Assembly (NCBI GenBank): GCA_937907455.1
Contig: CALESQ010000082.1
Location: forward strand, 12,858-76,857
Source: an uncultured Caldilineales bacterium
GTDB taxonomy: Bacteria > Chloroflexota > Anaerolineae > JAAEKA01
Direction: 5' to 3'
DNA: 64,000 nt
Position 1 is the stretch's first letter, and every line of letters begins with the position of its first letter. Both the position numbers and the translations under genes were made by a program. The notes under the pieces are model-generated. The model saw only the letters and a list, made by a program, of their open reading frames with translations, was not told the DNA's origin and searched no databases. Of this stretch, positions 23,590-31,990 are shown one piece after another.

Positions 23590-25245
23590 ATGACCCGCAC
23601 CATCCACGCGCCGCGCGGCGCACAACTCACCTGCAAAAACTGGCTGATCGAAGCTGCTTATCGCATGATCCAGAACAACCTTGACCCCGAGGTGGCGTTT
23701 GACCCTGCCAACCTGGTGGTATACGGCGGACGTGGCCGCGCTGCCCGCAACTGGGCCAGCTACGACGCCATTCTGCGCTCGCTGGAGACGCTGGAGCCGG
23801 ATGAAACCTTATTAGTGCAGAGCGGCAAGCCGGTGGCGATCTTTCGCACACACGAGGACGCGCCGCGCGTCCTGATCGCCAACAGCAACATCGTGCCGCA
23901 CTGGGCCACGCAGGAAAATTTCGACCGCTGGGAGCGCGACGGGCTGATTATGTTCGGCCAGATGACCGCGGGGTCGTGGATTTACATCGGCACGCAGGGT
24001 ATTTTGCAGGGAACCTATGAAACCTTCGGCAGTCTGGCGCGACAACAAGGCTGGGCTGATGGCCTGCGCGGCAAGCTGGTGCTCACCGCGGGCCTGGGCG
24101 AGATGGGCGGCGCGCAGCCGCTGGCTGTTACCATGAACGGCGGCGTAGCGGTGGTGGCGGATGTGGACCCCTGGCGCATTGAGCGCCGGTTGGCGCATCG
24201 CTATCTCGATGTGTCCACCGACAGCCTGGAAGAAGCGATGACCTGGGCGGAGGAAGCGCGGGCGCGCGGCGAAGCCAAATCTATCGGCCTGCTGGGCAAC
24301 GCGGCCGAGGTGCTGCCAGAGCTGGTGCAGCGTGGTATCGTGCCTGACATCGTTACTGACCAGACCAGCGCGCACGATCCGCTGCTGGGCTATATTCCCG
24401 CGGGCTATTCGCTGGAGGCTGCGGCCGCGCTGCGCGAGCATGACCGTACCGCGTATCTCGATGCGGCGATGCAAAGCATGGCCGCGCACGTCGAGGCGAT
24501 GCTGGCAATGCAGCGCGCGGGGGCCATCGTGTTCGACTACGGCAACAACCTGCGTCAGCGCGCCTATGATTACGGCGTAAAAGATGCGTTTTCGTACCCC
24601 GGCTTCGTGCCCGCGTTCATCCGCCCGCTCTTCTGCGAAGGCAGCGGCCCCTTCCGCTGGGTAGCGCTCAGCGGCGACCCCGAAGACATCCGCGTCACCG
24701 ATCAGATCATCCTGGACCTGTTCCCCGAAAACGAACATTTGCACCGCTGGATCACGATGGCCCAGGAGCGGGTGGCTTTTCAGGGCCTGCCGGCGCGCAT
24801 TTGCTGGCTGAAATATGGTGAGCGCGCCCAGGCTGGGCTGGCGTTCAATCAGGCTGTGGCCGAGGGCCGCGTCAAGGCCCCGATCGTGATTGGCCGTGAC
24901 CATCTCGACAGCGGCTCGGTAGCCAGCCCCAACCGTGAAACCGAGGGGATGCGCGACGGCTCCGACGCGATCAGCGACTGGCCGATTTTGAACGCGTTGG
25001 TCAACGCGGTGGGTGGGGCCACCTGGGTCAGCTTCCACCACGGCGGCGGCGTAGGCATTGGCTACAGCCAGCACGCCGGGCAGGTGATCGTGGCCGACGG
25101 TACAGAGGCCGCGGCGCGGCGTCTGCAGCGTGTCCTCACCACCGACCCCGGCATGGGTGTGGTGCGTCACGTGGACGCGGGCTACCCCGAAGCGATCAGC
25201 TTCGCGCGCGAGGCAGGCATCAAAGTGCCGATGCTCGACGTTTGA
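23590..25245 (+). CDS. hutU: Urocanate hydratase
   Basis: Converts urocanate to imidazolonepropionate in histidine degradation, with tightly bound NAD+. The 551-residue product is the family length and has the hallmark motifs: VVYGGRGRAARNWASYDAIL, QSGKPVAIFRTHEDAPRVLI, GWADGLRGKLVLTAGLGEMG and GAQPLAVTMNGGV, DQTSAHDPLLGYIPAGYSLE, IVFDYGNNLRQRAYDYGVKD, DHLDSGSVASPNRETEGMRD and VSFHHGGGVGIGYSQHAGQV. The GGGVGIGYS region and the Cys loop (FQGLPARICWLKYGER) are intact. No hutH, hutI or hutG is in the window. Its last 26 bases overlap the convergent RAYT gene. Start ATG 23590 follows GGAGG. Confidence 0.96.
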   Translation: MTRTIHAPRGAQLTCKNWLIEAAYRMIQNNLDPEVAFDPANLVVYGGRGRAARNWASYDAILRSLETLEPDETLLVQSGKPVAIFRTHEDAPRVLIANSNIVPHWATQENFDRWERDGLIMFGQMTAGSWIYIGTQGILQGTYETFGSLARQQGWADGLRGKLVLTAGLGEMGGAQPLAVTMNGGVAVVADVDPWRIERRLAHRYLDVSTDSLEEAMTWAEEARARGEAKSIGLLGNAAEVLPELVQRGIVPDIVTDQTSAHDPLLGYIPAGYSLEAAAALREHDRTAYLDAAMQSMAAHVEAMLAMQRAGAIVFDYGNNLRQRAYDYGVKDAFSYPGFVPAFIRPLFCEGSGPFRWVALSGDPEDIRVTDQIILDLFPENEHLHRWITMAQERVAFQGLPARICWLKYGERAQAGLAFNQAVAEGRVKAPIVIGRDHLDSGSVASPNRETEGMRDGSDAISDWPILNALVNAVGGATWVSFHHGGGVGIGYSQHAGQVIVADGTEAAARRLQRVLTTDPGMGVVRHVDAGYPEAISFAREAGIKVPMLDV

Positions 25246-25750
25246 ACCTGCGATCCTGTTTGATCTGCCATTTAAGCGGGTTTTGGATGATATAACGGCG
25301 AATGGCGTGCAAGGCGCGCTGGTTGCGAATGATGCGTTCGTAATAGTTGCGTTTCCACACTGCGGTTCCCTGCGTCTTGCGCAGGCGGTTGATCTTGCGT
25401 GCAGATTCGGTTTTGAAACCGCGAATGACTTCGGTCACGCTATGACGTTTGGGCGCAGGGGTTCGCCGTGTGCGCGGTTCTTCCAGCAAGATAAAGATCG
25501 CGTGAATATGATCGGGCATCAACACAAATTGGTCTAGTTGTAAGTAGGGGTAGTGCTTGGGGAGCGCGGTGAGTACCATGTGTACCAGATGACCGTAACG
25601 ACTGGGATGAAATACGCCATCCACAACGCTGCCGAGGATCGGCTTGCGGTTTTTAACAACGATGGTGATGAAGTAGCCCCCCGGTTGGCTGTAGTCATAA
25701 CCCTTAAGACGGATGGAGCGCCGATGATGACGCGACGGATCATATGGCAT
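25220..25750 (-). CDS. REP-associated tyrosine transposase (RAYT, Y1_Tnp-type)
   Basis: A 176-residue single-strand DNA nuclease of the HUH/Y1 family. YSQPGGYFITIVVKNRKPIL opens the domain, FVLMPDHIHAIFILLEE holds the HUH-type His pair (HIH), and KTQGTAVWKRNYYERIIRNQ and RYIIQNPLKWQ carry the catalytic Tyr region. ATG at 25750 is supported by GGAGG directly upstream; longer frames would run through the palindromic array. The gene starts 16 bases from a 1.2-kb array of palindromes, the arrangement seen for RAYTs and their cognate REP/BIME sequences. The 3' end overlaps hutU, suggesting insertion at the hutU terminus. Confidence 0.9.
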   Translation of the reverse strand: MPYDPSRHHRRSIRLKGYDYSQPGGYFITIVVKNRKPILGSVVDGVFHPSRYGHLVHMVLTALPKHYPYLQLDQFVLMPDHIHAIFILLEEPRTRRTPAPKRHSVTEVIRGFKTESARKINRLRKTQGTAVWKRNYYERIIRNQRALHAIRRYIIQNPLKWQIKQDRRFKRRASAL

Positions 25751-25766
25751 GAGGTCCCTCCTGTCT

Positions 25767-26980
25767 GAGCGTGGAATCAGGGTCTGGGCAGGTGCGCCGT
25801 GGTAAGCGACGAATCCGCGTGAGCATGGGATCAGGGTCTGGGCAGGTGCGCCGTGGTAAGCGGCGAATCTGCGTGAGTGTGGGATCAGGGTCTGGGCAGG
25901 TGCGCCGTGGTAAGCGACGAATCCGCGTGAGCGTGGGATCAGGGTCTGAGGGCAGGTGCGCCGTGGTAAGCGACGAATCCGCGTGAGCGTGGATGCCGCC
26001 CTGGCAGCGAGTCGACGTCTGCGGCGGCGCACCTGCCCTCACGCGTGGCGCCGTGGTAAGCGGCGAATCCGCGTGAGCGTGGAATCAGGGTCTGGGCAGG
26101 TGCGCCGTGGTAAGCGGCGAATCCGCGTGAGTGTGGATGCCGCCCTGGCAGCGAGTCGACGTCTGCGGCGGCGCACCTGCCCTCACGCGTGGCGCCGTGG
26201 TAAGCGGCGAATCCGCGTGAGCGTGGAATCAGGGTCTGGGCAGGTGCGCCGTGGTAAGCGGCGAATCCGCGTGAGTGTGGATGCCGCCCTGGCAGCGAGT
26301 CGACGTCTGCGGCGGCGCACCTGCCCTCACGCGGTGCGCCGTGGTAAGCGGCGAATCCGCGTGAGTGTGGATGCCGCCCTGGCAGCGAGTCGACGTCTGC
26401 GGCGGCGCACCTGCCCTCACGCGTGGCGCCGTGGTAAGCGGCGAATCCGCGTGAGCGTGGATGCCGCCCTGGCAGCGAGTCGACGTCTGCGGCGGCGCAC
26501 CTGCCCTCACGCGTGGCGCCGTGGTAAGCGGCGAATCCGCGTGAGCGTGGAATCAGGGTCTGGGCAGGTGCGCCGTGGTAAGCGGCGAATCCGCGTGAGT
26601 GTGGATGCCGCCCTGGCAGCGAGTCGACGTCTGCGGCGGCGCACCTGCCCTCACGCGCGGCCCTGGCAGCGAGTCGACATCTGCGGCAGCGCACCTGCCC
26701 TCACGCGCGGCGCCGTGGTAAGCGACGAATCCGCGTGAGCGTGGATGCCGCCCTGGCAGCGAGTCGACGTCTGCGGCGGCGCACCTGCCCTCACGCGTGG
26801 CGCCGCGGTAAGCGACGAATCCGCGTGAGCGTGGATGCCGCCCTGGCAGCGAGTCGACATCTGCGGCGGCGCACCTGCCATCACGCGCGGCGCCGTGGTA
26901 AGCGACGAATCCGCGTGAGCGTGGATGCCGCCCTGGCAGCGAGTCGACGTCTGCGGCAGCGCACCTGCCCTCACGCGCGC
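25767..26980. repeat. REP/BIME-like array of 54- and 90-bp units
   Basis: Measured by the recurring GAG(C/T)GTGGA start, unit A is 54 bp and unit B is 90 bp. The order is A-A-A-A'-B-A-B-A-B-B-B-A-B'-B-B-B(partial), where A' has 2 extra bases and B' a 50-bp internal duplication. Both units share CCGTGGTAAGCGGCGAATCC and end GCGTGAG; the GCGG/CCGC arms form a hairpin. Unit B adds GCAGCGAGTCGACGTCTGC and GGCGCACCTGCC, the exact inverted complement of GGCAGGTGCGCC in unit A. Because 54 and 90 are multiples of three, spurious long frames run through both strands. No CRISPR features: units are contiguous without unique spacers. Confidence 0.9.
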
Positions 26981-26990
26981 GCTCGTGCCC

Positions 26991-27686
26991 TTACGGGGAC
27001 GGAGGAGCTAGTGCTGCGCGCCGAGCGATGGCCGCTGTCGCGGCATCACGCACACGCCAGTCTTCACGTTTATCGTCGCGATGCGTAACCAGCGCTTTCT
27101 CAACCTCGGCATCGCCCCATTTAGCCAGCCCCAGCGCAGCGGCACGACGCACCATAGGAGTTTTATCACTGTTCAGCAGCTTCAACAACGTTACCTGCAC
27201 ATGCGGAGCTGCCGGCATACCATCTTTTGTAGCAGGCAGGGGAGCCATGCGCGCTAACGCTTCGCCAGCGCTTTGGCGTACCGCAGAGTCGCGACTGAGC
27301 AGCAGTACCACTAATGCCTCGACGCTGTCATCACGGGTGGGCATTGCACCCAACCCATCGGCAGCAGCGGCCTGTACCGCGGATTTTGGTGATGAAGCAG
27401 CTTTCAGCAACACAGCTCGACTTGCACTGCTATCTAGTGCAGCCAGCGTCAACGCAGCTTCCGAACGCACAATCGGATCAGCCGCATCCAGCAGATCGCC
27501 CAATGCGGTGATTTCGTCGCGCCCTGCACCGGTCTCGATCAGAGTTCGCATGGCGTGCAGACAACGCGCGGCATAGCCGCTGGTCAGATCGGCCAGCAAC
27601 GCGTGCCGCTGCGCGGCATCCAGCTTACGTCCTGCCGTATCAACAGCAGCGATGCGTTGGAACCAGGTTTGAATTGTTTGTAGCAT
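26991..27686 (-). CDS. HEAT-repeat protein
   Basis: A 231-residue all-helical protein with about five HEAT/PBS-lyase type repeats: PIVRSEAALTLAALDSSASR, KSAVQAAAADGLGAMPTRDD, SAVRQSAGEALARMAPLPAT, PMVRRAAALGLAKWGDAEVE and a last one near DWRVRDAATAAIARRAAL. No enzymatic motif is present. It would act as a scaffold. It is the last gene of the minus-strand cluster running from pspA, starting 17 bases after the small membrane protein, and its stop lies 10 bases from the palindromic array. Confidence 0.75.
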   Translation of the reverse strand: MLQTIQTWFQRIAAVDTAGRKLDAAQRHALLADLTSGYAARCLHAMRTLIETGAGRDEITALGDLLDAADPIVRSEAALTLAALDSSASRAVLLKAASSPKSAVQAAAADGLGAMPTRDDSVEALVVLLLSRDSAVRQSAGEALARMAPLPATKDGMPAAPHVQVTLLKLLNSDKTPMVRRAAALGLAKWGDAEVEKALVTHRDDKREDWRVRDAATAAIARRAALAPPSP

Positions 27687-27703
27687 AGTTTGGAAGCAAC
27701 CGA

Positions 27704-28084
27704 TTAGCCCAGAAAAAGATCACGTGTTTGGTCTTGCAACAACACGTACAGGATGGCACCGCCAGCAATCGGACCAAGCGGGATGAGCGGCATTTGCAAA
27801 ACCGCGGCAATCATAGCCCACAGCCTGCCCCACGGCTTGAGCTGCCATAACCCCCAGCCAATAGCCAGGCTGCCGATGCCAATCACCGCCAGCAAACCGC
27901 CGATGCCCAGCAAACTGAGCGCCAAAAACCAATCAGGCAGGCGCAGCAAAAAGGCACTGGAACCGGTGGCTCTGGCGCTGAGAGGGACAAAAATGGCTGC
28001 AATAGCACTAAGCACAAAGAAGCCGCCAAACAGAAAGTAGTAGGCAGCGATCAGATTAGTCTTGGTGGAAACAGTGGCGCGCAT
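27704..28084 (-). CDS. Small membrane protein of unknown function
   Basis: A 126-residue protein with four hydrophobic segments (LIAAYYFLFGGFFVLSAIAA, FLALSLLGIGGLLAVIGIG, SLAIGWGLWQLKPWGRLWAM, LIPLGPIAGGAILYVLL). GWGLWQLKPWGRLWAMIAAV resembles the DUF2127/DUF4064-like 'W-G-x-W' membrane families, but this is only a loose similarity. ATG at 28084 was chosen over an upstream TTG. It is positioned between the LivK-like gene and the HEAT gene. Confidence 0.6.
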   Translation of the reverse strand: MRATVSTKTNLIAAYYFLFGGFFVLSAIAAIFVPLSARATGSSAFLLRLPDWFLALSLLGIGGLLAVIGIGSLAIGWGLWQLKPWGRLWAMIAAVLQMPLIPLGPIAGGAILYVLLQDQTRDLFLG

Positions 28085-28163
28085 GGGCAAATAGTGCGGC
28101 TATGAGCTAGTAAGGGTGTACCGTGACGAAGATCGGCGTAGTTCGCCAATCCTTCAGCTTCGG

Positions 28164-29294
28164 CTATGGACTGACCTGCACGAAGGCGTTGTCTTTTACC
28201 TGAAAGATATACACCGTAGGATCGGTCAGATCGCCCTGTGCGTTGTAGGTGAGCTTGCCCAACAGCGCATTGATGGTGCCGCCGTGCAGGGCATCGGCAA
28301 TTTTCGCAGCATCCAGCGAGTTAGCCTTTTTTACCCCTTCAGCCAGCAGCATCACCGCGCTGTAGCCGTTGATGCTATAGGTGTCGGGGTTGCGGAAATC
28401 AATAGCCTGATAGTCTTTAATCCATTGAGCATCGGCTACAGTACCGGGGCTGGGTGCGAACGAACTGACATACATGCCCTCGGCTGCACCCGCGGCCTCG
28501 TCAATGGTAGCCGCCAGAAAGGCTCCGTCTGAAGCGAGCATGGGCACAGCAACCCCAGCCTTCACCAGCGCAGCGCGCAGATAGGGGGCTTCAATCTCAT
28601 AACCGGCATAGAAAATAGCATCCGGTGCAGCGCCTTGCACGGCCGTTACCTCGGCGTCGTAGCGTTCCTGACCTTCTGCCACCTGGCGGGTGAGTACCAC
28701 CTGTGCCCCCAGCCCGGCCAATGCCTGGCTGATCTCTTTGCCAAGACCTACACCATATTCGGTGTCGTTATGTAGCACAGCGATGCGTTTGGCTTTCAGA
28801 GTGTTCACCAGAAAACCGGCGTCTACCTGCGCCTGCACGGCATCATTGGCATTGACGCGGAAGAAATTGCGATAGCCACGTTGGGAAATAGAAGTTTCAG
28901 ACGCGGTCGGAGTAACGACGATCAACGGAAGATTGCGGTAGATCTCCATAGCTGCCAGGGTTTGGCCGCTGTTGTAATGACCCACCACGCCCAACACACG
29001 GTCACCGCGCGCCACGGCATCACCTACCTCACCAGCTACCGCCACCGCCACATCAGAGTCGGATTCATCATCTACCGGCACGATCTTCACAGTGTAGCCC
29101 AGCAAGCCGCCCTGCTGATTAAGCTTAGCTGCGGCCAGTTTGGCCCCGCCCAACACCGTTTGCCCGCCGTTGGCCTGAAACCCGGTGAGCGGCGCGGCGA
29201 CGTAGATTGTCACTTCACCCTTCGATTTTTGTCCGCCGCAGCCGCTTAGCAGTAGCAGCAGCAGCAGCAAGCCAATCAGCCTTTTTCGCATCAT
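28164..29294 (-). CDS. Branched-chain amino-acid-type ABC solute-binding lipoprotein
   Basis: A 376-residue LivK/periplasmic-binding-protein type I lipoprotein. The N-terminus KRLIGLLLLLLLLSGCGGQ has a clear lipobox (LSGC). The mature part begins with EVTIYVAAPLTGFQANGGQT and contains GGAKLAAAKLNQQGGLLGYT, ALVVTPTASET-like ligand loop (VVTPTASETSISQRG), RNFFRVNANDAVQAQVDAGF and YSINGYSAVMLLAEGVKKAN. It would capture a small ligand outside the membrane, but no permease or ATPase gene is adjacent, so it may serve a distant transporter or act as a sensor. ATG 29294 follows AAGGAG. Confidence 0.85.
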   Translation of the reverse strand: MMRKRLIGLLLLLLLLSGCGGQKSKGEVTIYVAAPLTGFQANGGQTVLGGAKLAAAKLNQQGGLLGYTVKIVPVDDESDSDVAVAVAGEVGDAVARGDRVLGVVGHYNSGQTLAAMEIYRNLPLIVVTPTASETSISQRGYRNFFRVNANDAVQAQVDAGFLVNTLKAKRIAVLHNDTEYGVGLGKEISQALAGLGAQVVLTRQVAEGQERYDAEVTAVQGAAPDAIFYAGYEIEAPYLRAALVKAGVAVPMLASDGAFLAATIDEAAGAAEGMYVSSFAPSPGTVADAQWIKDYQAIDFRNPDTYSINGYSAVMLLAEGVKKANSLDAAKIADALHGGTINALLGKLTYNAQGDLTDPTVYIFQVKDNAFVQVSP

Positions 29295-29377
29295 ACGTCT
29301 CCTTGTTCTCAGCAACCGGTGACCAGTTTACAGTGCTTGATAGGACTGCATACTACCTACTGGACACCGGTTATTGT

Positions 29378-30223
29378 TTATTTTCCTGTTCCCAGCGTGC
29401 GGTAGTCGTAGACCTCGTTGATCGAATCTACCACGTCCTGCAAGCTGGATACTTCTCCGGCGATATCAGCGCGCAGCCGTTCGGCACGGTCGCTGTCCAC
29501 ATCTTTGGAATTGAGCAGCAGCAGTTGGCTGTATACCGTACCCAGTGAAGCCAGCGAGCTGTCAAGTTGCAAGTCAGCGCGCTTCATTCGATTCTCCAAT
29601 TCATTGATGTTTTCAGCCAGGCGACGTTGATCGGCCAGGGTGGTTTCGATCTGTCGGCGCACGCGTTCATCTGCCTCGCGCTGCAAGCGCGCCTCCAGCG
29701 AAGGGATGCTCTTAGCCAGTTCTTCGCGATCCCCCTTGATAATCGGGTCACCGCGATACGAATCGAGCCGCCGCGCCAGCCGCACCATGTTGCCGATCCA
29801 GTCATAGATCTCGCTGGTAGTGCGCTGCATACGATCTTTAAGCACACCATCCTTTTGCGTCTTGACCGTGTTTTTGATCTGTTGATGATAATCCTCGGCT
29901 TTGCCCAGCTTGGTCTTCAGCCGTGAATCGCGCAGGCCGCCGCTGTCATACTTCTCGTGAAACAACCGGTCTACGGCACGGTCACGCTCATCCTGGTCGT
30001 TGATGGCGCTGAACGACACCGTGGCGACACCGGCTGCACCCAGCGCCAACCATGTCCATGCTCCCCACCAGGGAGCCAGATCGGGCAGGGGATGCGGCAA
30101 AAAGAAGGCCAACAGCAACGCGCCGGCCAACAAAATGGCGTTTTCAGGGCGGATGAAGGCATGTTCCAGCACCGCACGCCGCGCCTGACGTTCAACAGTT
30201 TCGTGGATAGAGTCGCCGGGCAT
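29378..30223 (-). CDS. Membrane-anchored coiled-coil protein
   Basis: A 281-residue protein. Two hydrophobic segments near the N-terminus (AILLAGALLLAFFLPH and WTWLALGAAGVATVSFSAI) are followed by about 200 residues of charged heptad-rich helix (KLGKAEDYHQQIKNTVKTQK, SIPSLEARLQREADERVRRQ, LADQRRLAENINELENRMKR, LRADIAGEVSSLQDVVDSIN). No catalytic motif. It lies between a VWA/solute-binding fusion and a LivK-like gene, in a cluster led by pspA, so a structural role in envelope stress is likely. ATG 30223 has AAGGA upstream. Confidence 0.7.
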   Translation of the reverse strand: MPGDSIHETVERQARRAVLEHAFIRPENAILLAGALLLAFFLPHPLPDLAPWWGAWTWLALGAAGVATVSFSAINDQDERDRAVDRLFHEKYDSGGLRDSRLKTKLGKAEDYHQQIKNTVKTQKDGVLKDRMQRTTSEIYDWIGNMVRLARRLDSYRGDPIIKGDREELAKSIPSLEARLQREADERVRRQIETTLADQRRLAENINELENRMKRADLQLDSSLASLGTVYSQLLLLNSKDVDSDRAERLRADIAGEVSSLQDVVDSINEVYDYRTLGTGK

Positions 30224-30246
30224 TCGAAGTCCTTGGCTCAACAAAA

Positions 30247-31980
30247 TTAAAAATACGAACTTAACAGACGATACAACTGGCGGATGGTGGTCAGATCACC
30301 TTCACGCAGTTGACCGCCGCTGCTTTCAGCCAGAGTGCTTAGCATCACGCGGTCGGCATCCTCACCAAAAGCAATGGCAAAGATCACTACCGGAACCCCC
30401 TGCGCGTTGCCGGTCTGAATCTCGCGTACCAACTGCGATAGCGAGGTAGCCGAGTTGTTTTCCAAGCCGTCGGTCATCACCACAATCGCATTGATGCGTT
30501 CGGGGTCGTTCTCGCGTTGCAAGCGGATATAGGCAGCGCGCACGCCATCGAGCAATGCGGTATCACCGATGGCTTCCAGCGTGTCCACAGCCCCTTCCAG
30601 GCGGGCGCGGTTTTCGCCCAGCGGAGCCAGCGGCTCGATGTTGTTCACCGTGCTGCTGAACTCTACCAAGCCAAGCTGTTCCTGGTCGCCTTTGATCTGG
30701 CGCAGGAACTCGCGCAGCGCAGTTTGAGCCGCGGCCAGCTTGTCGCCTTGCATGCTGCCGCTGGTATCTATCACCAAAAAGACGTTGGCCTTGCGCTTGG
30801 TGTATTGCCAGACGTTCTGCACCACATCTACCACCGCCGGACCCGGCACTTGCAGCGTGGTTTGCGGCTGCGTGGCATCCACCCCGTTGCCCGCATTGAT
30901 GGGGCTGCCCTCCAGCGACAGGGTGAGATCGGCGGGGCGAAAACCGGCCTGTAGCACAGTCTGCTGTGCCGCAGATGATTGTACAAAGTCACGCAGCGCG
31001 CGCCACGTTTGCCGCTGATTATCAGTGAGCGTGCCGGTTTCCAGCAGCGCCAGCGGATGATCAGCCCATAGCGTGCCTTCGGCAGGGTACAGCGCCACCA
31101 ACCGATCGTTCGGCTGCTGCCGGTTGTAGTTCACCACAAGGTGTTCCTGCACCACAAAGGCATCCAGAAAGTCCTTGCCTTCCTGGCGGATGCGCTGCAT
31201 CACCGTGGCTTCGCCTTCACCGTAAAATTTCACCGTGCGCTCGATGGCTGCCACATAGTCCAGAGTCACCTGATCCGTAGCATCCTGCTCGGTGAGACCG
31301 CGCGTTTTTCCCGCACCGGCATAGAATTCGGCTAACGTAGCCAGCAGGCCACTGGCCACATTGGTGCTGGGATGGCTCCAGCGGAAGGCGGCATCGTTGG
31401 CCGCGCGGCTTTGGATGCTGTGCCAGCCAACAGGTTGAGTGGGCCAGCCCAGGTCACGCGCCACGGTATCCCAGGCGGCAATCACCACCGGGCTGACGGC
31501 AAAACGTACCGCTTCGCCCACGCGCGAAGGCGCGATAGCCCCTTCACCCACGGCTTGCAGCTCGCCCCAGCGCCGATCAAGCTGATCCAGCCACAGGCTA
31601 GAGTCGGGGCTGATCACCTGAAACGCGGGCACGGCCAACGCTTCTTCAATCATCACATCGGGGGTCAGCTCTACCAACAGCACCTGCATGGTGCGACGGT
31701 CAGCAGTGCGCAGCTTTTGCTGGTTGAATTGATCGGCCAATGCAGTCATCAGTGCGGCCTTGTCGGGAGTGTAGGCCACGGTGAGAATGGGATTTTCGAG
31801 ATCGGCTGACGGCGTGCTGCTGGTCTGAACGGTTGAATCCGAACGGTTCCAGAGTGTGAGTATACTGCACAGGCAAACAAACGCCACCAGCAACACAGCG
31901 ATCAGCACCACGGCCAGCGTGCCCTGAGTTTTTTGCGCCTGGGAAGCAGACGTGCTTCGCCTCTGTTTCGCCTTGGTCAT
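30247..31980 (-). CDS. Solute-binding domain fused to VWA domain, membrane-anchored
   Basis: A 577-residue protein. Residues 22-45 are one transmembrane anchor (LAVVLIAVLLVAFVCLCSIL). Residues ~70-370 resemble an extracellular solute-binding protein (AVRFAVSPVVIAAWDTVARD, SGLLATLAEFYAGAGKTRGL). Residues ~395-577 are a von Willebrand factor A domain with an intact MIDAS: VFLVIDTSGSMQGDKLAAAQ (DxSxS), then GDTALLDGVRAAY and INAIVVMTDGLENNSATSLS. This is an outward-facing metal-dependent adhesion module plus ligand-binding module. Its stop lies 23 bases before the coiled-coil gene and it follows the related solute-binding gene by 10 bases. Confidence 0.82.
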   Translation of the reverse strand: MTKAKQRRSTSASQAQKTQGTLAVVLIAVLLVAFVCLCSILTLWNRSDSTVQTSSTPSADLENPILTVAYTPDKAALMTALADQFNQQKLRTADRRTMQVLLVELTPDVMIEEALAVPAFQVISPDSSLWLDQLDRRWGELQAVGEGAIAPSRVGEAVRFAVSPVVIAAWDTVARDLGWPTQPVGWHSIQSRAANDAAFRWSHPSTNVASGLLATLAEFYAGAGKTRGLTEQDATDQVTLDYVAAIERTVKFYGEGEATVMQRIRQEGKDFLDAFVVQEHLVVNYNRQQPNDRLVALYPAEGTLWADHPLALLETGTLTDNQRQTWRALRDFVQSSAAQQTVLQAGFRPADLTLSLEGSPINAGNGVDATQPQTTLQVPGPAVVDVVQNVWQYTKRKANVFLVIDTSGSMQGDKLAAAQTALREFLRQIKGDQEQLGLVEFSSTVNNIEPLAPLGENRARLEGAVDTLEAIGDTALLDGVRAAYIRLQRENDPERINAIVVMTDGLENNSATSLSQLVREIQTGNAQGVPVVIFAIAFGEDADRVMLSTLAESSGGQLREGDLTTIRQLYRLLSSYF

Positions 31981-31990
31981 AGAATTACCC

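Noticed and set aside
23812..25170. 452-residue minus-strand frame across hutU
   Set aside because: Antisense to urocanate hydratase, a clear gene; the translation has no recognisable domain.
25939..26738. Long open frames on both strands through the palindromic array (repetitive Arg/Ser-rich proteins)
   Set aside because: The repeat units are 54 and 90 bp, both multiples of three, so frames stay open by arithmetic on either strand. There is no RBS or non-repetitive part.
25767..26980. CRISPR array
   Set aside because: Units are contiguous and alike over their whole length, with no unique spacers, no 28-37 bp regular repeats and no cas genes.
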